Shown: piece after piece, positions 49,043 to 50,092 of the stretch | Numbering within the stretch: the stretch's first letter is position 1 | Layout of the letters: each line of letters begins with the position of its first letter | The notes under the pieces: generated by a model | What the model saw: the letters and a program-made list of their open reading frames with translations, nothing else | The model's database searches: none | What the model was told of the DNA's origin: nothing | Origin: Bifidobacterium goeldii | GTDB lineage: Bacteria; Actinomycetota; Actinomycetes; Actinomycetales; Bifidobacteriaceae | Reading direction: 5' to 3' | Length of the DNA: 50,092 nucleotides | Assembly (NCBI RefSeq): GCF_003951095.1 | Contig: NZ_QXGL01000009.1 | Coordinates: forward strand, 1 to 50,092 | Position numbers and translations under genes: made by a program

Positions 49043-50041
49043 ATGGAACCGATCTGTAAACAGGTCAAGGTACGCGTGCCTGCGACAAGCGCTAATCTCG
49101 GCTCAGGATTCGACACCGTCGGACTCGCGCTCGATTATCACGACGAGCTCACGTTCACGCTGTCCGCTGACCCGTCAAATCGTGCTGCGCAAGTACTGAT
49201 CTACGGCGAAGGCGAGGACACGCTGCCCCGTGATGAGACGCATCTGGTCGTCTCAACCTTCCGCAAAGCATGCCAGACTTTTGGCCTGGGCAAAGTGGGT
49301 TTCATTCTTGAAGCGCACAACAATATTCCGCAAGCACGCGGTATGGGATCGTCAGCCGAGGCGATCGTGGCCGGTATTGCTGCAGCCGCCGCTTTTGCAC
49401 AGGATGATCGTCTCAACCGCGATTCCGTGTTCGAACTCGCTGCTGCAATCGAAGGCCACCCGGACAATGTGGCGCCGGCTGTGTACGGTGGCATGACCGT
49501 CTCGTGGAACTTCGACACTGCCGAAGGTGTCGGCTCGGTGCCGATTCCTGGTGGCGAGCCGCTGCACGGCGGTTTCCATACCGTCAAGTACGCGGTCGAC
49601 CCGAAGATCACCGCATCCGTGTTCGTACCGGATTATGAGCTTTCAACTGAGAAAGCACGTGAAGCACTGCCGAGCGAATTGCCCTACCGCGACGCAGTGT
49701 TTAACGTGTCGCGCGTAGCGCTGATGGCTGCCGCAATGAATCCGGCTGCACTGGCTGCGCCGTCTGATGCGAACGCGCTGCTATTCGCCGCCACGCAAGA
49801 CAAGCTGCACCAGCCGTACCGCAAGGATCTTATGGCCCCCTCATGGGAACTGATTCGCATGTTCCGCACTCGCGGATTCGCGGCAATGGTTTCCGGCGCT
49901 GGCCCGTGCGTGCTGGTGTTGCATTATGGTGACGCTTCTACCGCAATCGACGAGATCGCCGCGAATGCGCTCGCATCTGGGCATTGGAAGGTGCTGCACC
50001 TGCCGATTAACACCGCCGGCGTCGAAATCGAACGACGCTAA
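49043..50041 (+). CDS. thrB: Homoserine kinase
   Basis: GHMP kinase, 332 residues, phosphorylating homoserine for threonine synthesis. N-terminal VRVPATSANLGSGFDTVGLALDYHDEL; ATP-binding loop NIPQARGMGSSAEAIVAGIAAA; EGHPDNVAPAVYGGMTVSW; and C-terminal GFAAMVSGAGPCVLVL. It follows hom in the usual actinobacterial hom-thrB order; thrC is not in the window. GGAGAG precedes the ATG. The last 51 bases of the window hold nothing I can identify. Confidence 0.96.
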   Translation: MEPICKQVKVRVPATSANLGSGFDTVGLALDYHDELTFTLSADPSNRAAQVLIYGEGEDTLPRDETHLVVSTFRKACQTFGLGKVGFILEAHNNIPQARGMGSSAEAIVAGIAAAAAFAQDDRLNRDSVFELAAAIEGHPDNVAPAVYGGMTVSWNFDTAEGVGSVPIPGGEPLHGGFHTVKYAVDPKITASVFVPDYELSTEKAREALPSELPYRDAVFNVSRVALMAAAMNPAALAAPSDANALLFAATQDKLHQPYRKDLMAPSWELIRMFRTRGFAAMVSGAGPCVLVLHYGDASTAIDEIAANALASGHWKVLHLPINTAGVEIERR

Positions 50042-50092
50042 TCGACTGAGTCAACCATCATCACCAGTGACGCGGAGCGTGACCGGGAGCGG

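Overview
The window looks like a chromosomal segment of a Bifidobacterium or very close relative. The reasons are moderately GC-rich actinobacterial coding, a Streptomyces-type GlnR regulator, NucS mismatch endonuclease, GlgE maltosyltransferase, an amylosucrase, a long actinobacterial Rho, an acetyl-type MetA, an atpBEFHAGDC operon and many promoters placed as for leaderless transcripts. I cannot name the species. No prophage, insertion sequence, rRNA or CRISPR array is visible; this is mostly housekeeping chromosome.

Layout. 0.2-8.2 kb (+): a FAD-dependent oxidoreductase followed by a complex palindromic region, rho, an aminotransferase IV (PabC-like), chorismate mutase and a large secreted protein. 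8.3-16.5 kb (-): amylosucrase, valS, a membrane-anchored family 5 solute-binding protein, nth and glnR. 16.6-21.4 kb: a membrane protein (+), then mntP, ppa and glgE (-). 21.6-25.4 kb: a sortase-anchored surface protein (+), initiator tRNA-Met (-) and metA (+). 25.9-33.1 kb (+): the complete F1Fo ATP synthase operon. 33.3-41.5 kb: nucS (+), an FKBP lipoprotein (-), a membrane protein/lipoprotein pair (+), a CnoX-like thioredoxin-TPR protein (+), a CYTH protein (-), tRNA-Arg(CCG), ridA and a glycerophosphodiester phosphodiesterase. 41.6-50 kb: argS-lysA (+), a GlcNAc/glucose-type PTS permease (-), and hom-thrB (+). Amino-acid synthesis is a recurring theme: metA, hom, thrB and lysA draw on the aspartate pathway, and chorismate mutase and pabC draw on chorismate.

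Most unusual signals. (1) The PTS permease EIICB frame ends at UAA, and EIIA lies in the -1 frame without a ribosome-binding site. The junction carries a slippery heptamer C CCA AAA, a 6-nt spacer holding the stop, and a 7-bp GC-rich hairpin, all the parts of a programmed -1 frameshift that would give a canonical ~675-residue EIICBA protein. (2) Downstream of the valS and ppa stop codons lie second, degenerate copies of those genes' own 3' ends, separated from the live ends by palindromic DNA that shares a 21-nt hairpin and neighbouring bases at both loci; a related palindromic region follows the first gene. (3) At least seven genes start 6-8 nt after a TANNNT box. (4) The atpB-atpE gap is long, C-rich and ends in a U-rich tract just before the c-subunit ribosome-binding site.
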